Assembly: GCA_028291545.1 (NCBI GenBank)
Contig: JAQGHR010000118.1
Coordinates: 1 to 32,506 of the forward strand
Direction of reading: 5' to 3'
Length of the DNA stretch: 32,506 nucleotides
Origin: Planctomycetota bacterium
Lineage (GTDB): Bacteria > Planctomycetota > Planctomycetia > Isosphaerales > Isosphaeraceae
Below the pieces are notes generated by a model. That model saw nothing but the letters and a program-made list of their open reading frames with translations, ran no database searches and was not told where the DNA came from. Shown piece after piece: positions 32,434 to 32,506 of the stretch (position 1 is the first letter of the stretch; each line of letters opens with the position of its first letter). Position numbers and translations under genes: made by a program.

Positions 32434-32506
32434 TCAACTGGTATCCGGCGGTGGCCGGCGCGGCGGGAAGCCGCCGGTGGCCTTATGCCAGTGATAGATC
32501 CGCGCC
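32396..32506. mobile_element. Probable left end of an insertion interrupting the kinase
   Basis: Family-like kinase sequence stops exactly at CTAG 32395-32398, and the following bases (GTTGGACTGTCACCG...) share nothing with the expected kinase continuation. TA within CTAG is the target preferred by IS630-type elements, matching the MITE-like repeats at 6120-6369. The other end lies outside the window, so element type and size are unknown. Confidence 0.4.
32434..32506 (-). CDS. Possible C-terminal end of a minus-strand gene (partial)
   Basis: On the minus strand an open frame runs from the window edge to a TGA at 32434-32436, giving 23 residues (IYHWHKATGGFPP followed by an Arg/Pro-rich tail). 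It lies in the DNA inserted into the kinase gene, so it may be the end of a transposase or cargo gene. It is too short to identify. Confidence 0.25.
   Translation of the reverse strand, partial: ARIYHWHKATGGFPPRRPPPDTS

Overview
The window is high-GC DNA that reads as a planctomycete chromosome, most likely the Isosphaeraceae/Gemmatales side (lineage is inference). The clues are a planctomycete-type N-terminal export motif (residues 33-43 of the giant protein), an ECF sigma factor divergent from a serine/threonine kinase with a planctomycete-style N-terminal extension, a PEP-CTERM protein, and abundant insertion-sequence debris.

Layout. Positions 7-1380 hold an IS4-type DDE transposase (minus strand). 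Positions 1400-2800 are a graveyard: a broken leucine-rich-repeat-like gene and a frameshifted IS630-type transposase fragment. Positions 2937-6151 are a two-gene DNA-repair-like operon: an LIG-PE-POL ligD translationally coupled to a DUF72 (YecE-like) gene. The last nine codons of the DUF72 gene come from the first of two tandem MITE-like elements with TA-flanked inverted repeats (6120-6369). A DUF3050 gene follows (6421-7269). A roughly 670-base gene-free leader comes next, and its last 190 bases are packed with inverted repeats.

Two thirds of the window (7941-29663) is one uninterrupted gene for a 7240-residue, Ala/Gly/Thr/Asp-rich, probably extracellular repeat protein. It has a visible hierarchical architecture. 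After an export motif come eight units of about 387 residues, each built from six sub-repeats of about 57 residues plus a hydrophilic linker. Then comes a middle zone of irregular units with polar insertions, six units of about 220 residues, and a non-repetitive C-terminal domain ending in weak Asp/Gly-rich, RTX-like strands. Just downstream is a small secreted PEP-CTERM protein (29744-30589). The window closes with a convergent ECF sigma factor (30682-31284, minus) and a kinase gene (31489-32433) broken in its activation loop at a CTAG site, where foreign-looking DNA begins.

The most notable object is the giant protein with its structured leader and PEP-CTERM neighbour, which may form a surface fibre or adhesin locus. 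No secretion pore, exosortase, Ku gene, CRISPR array or rRNA is visible in the window.
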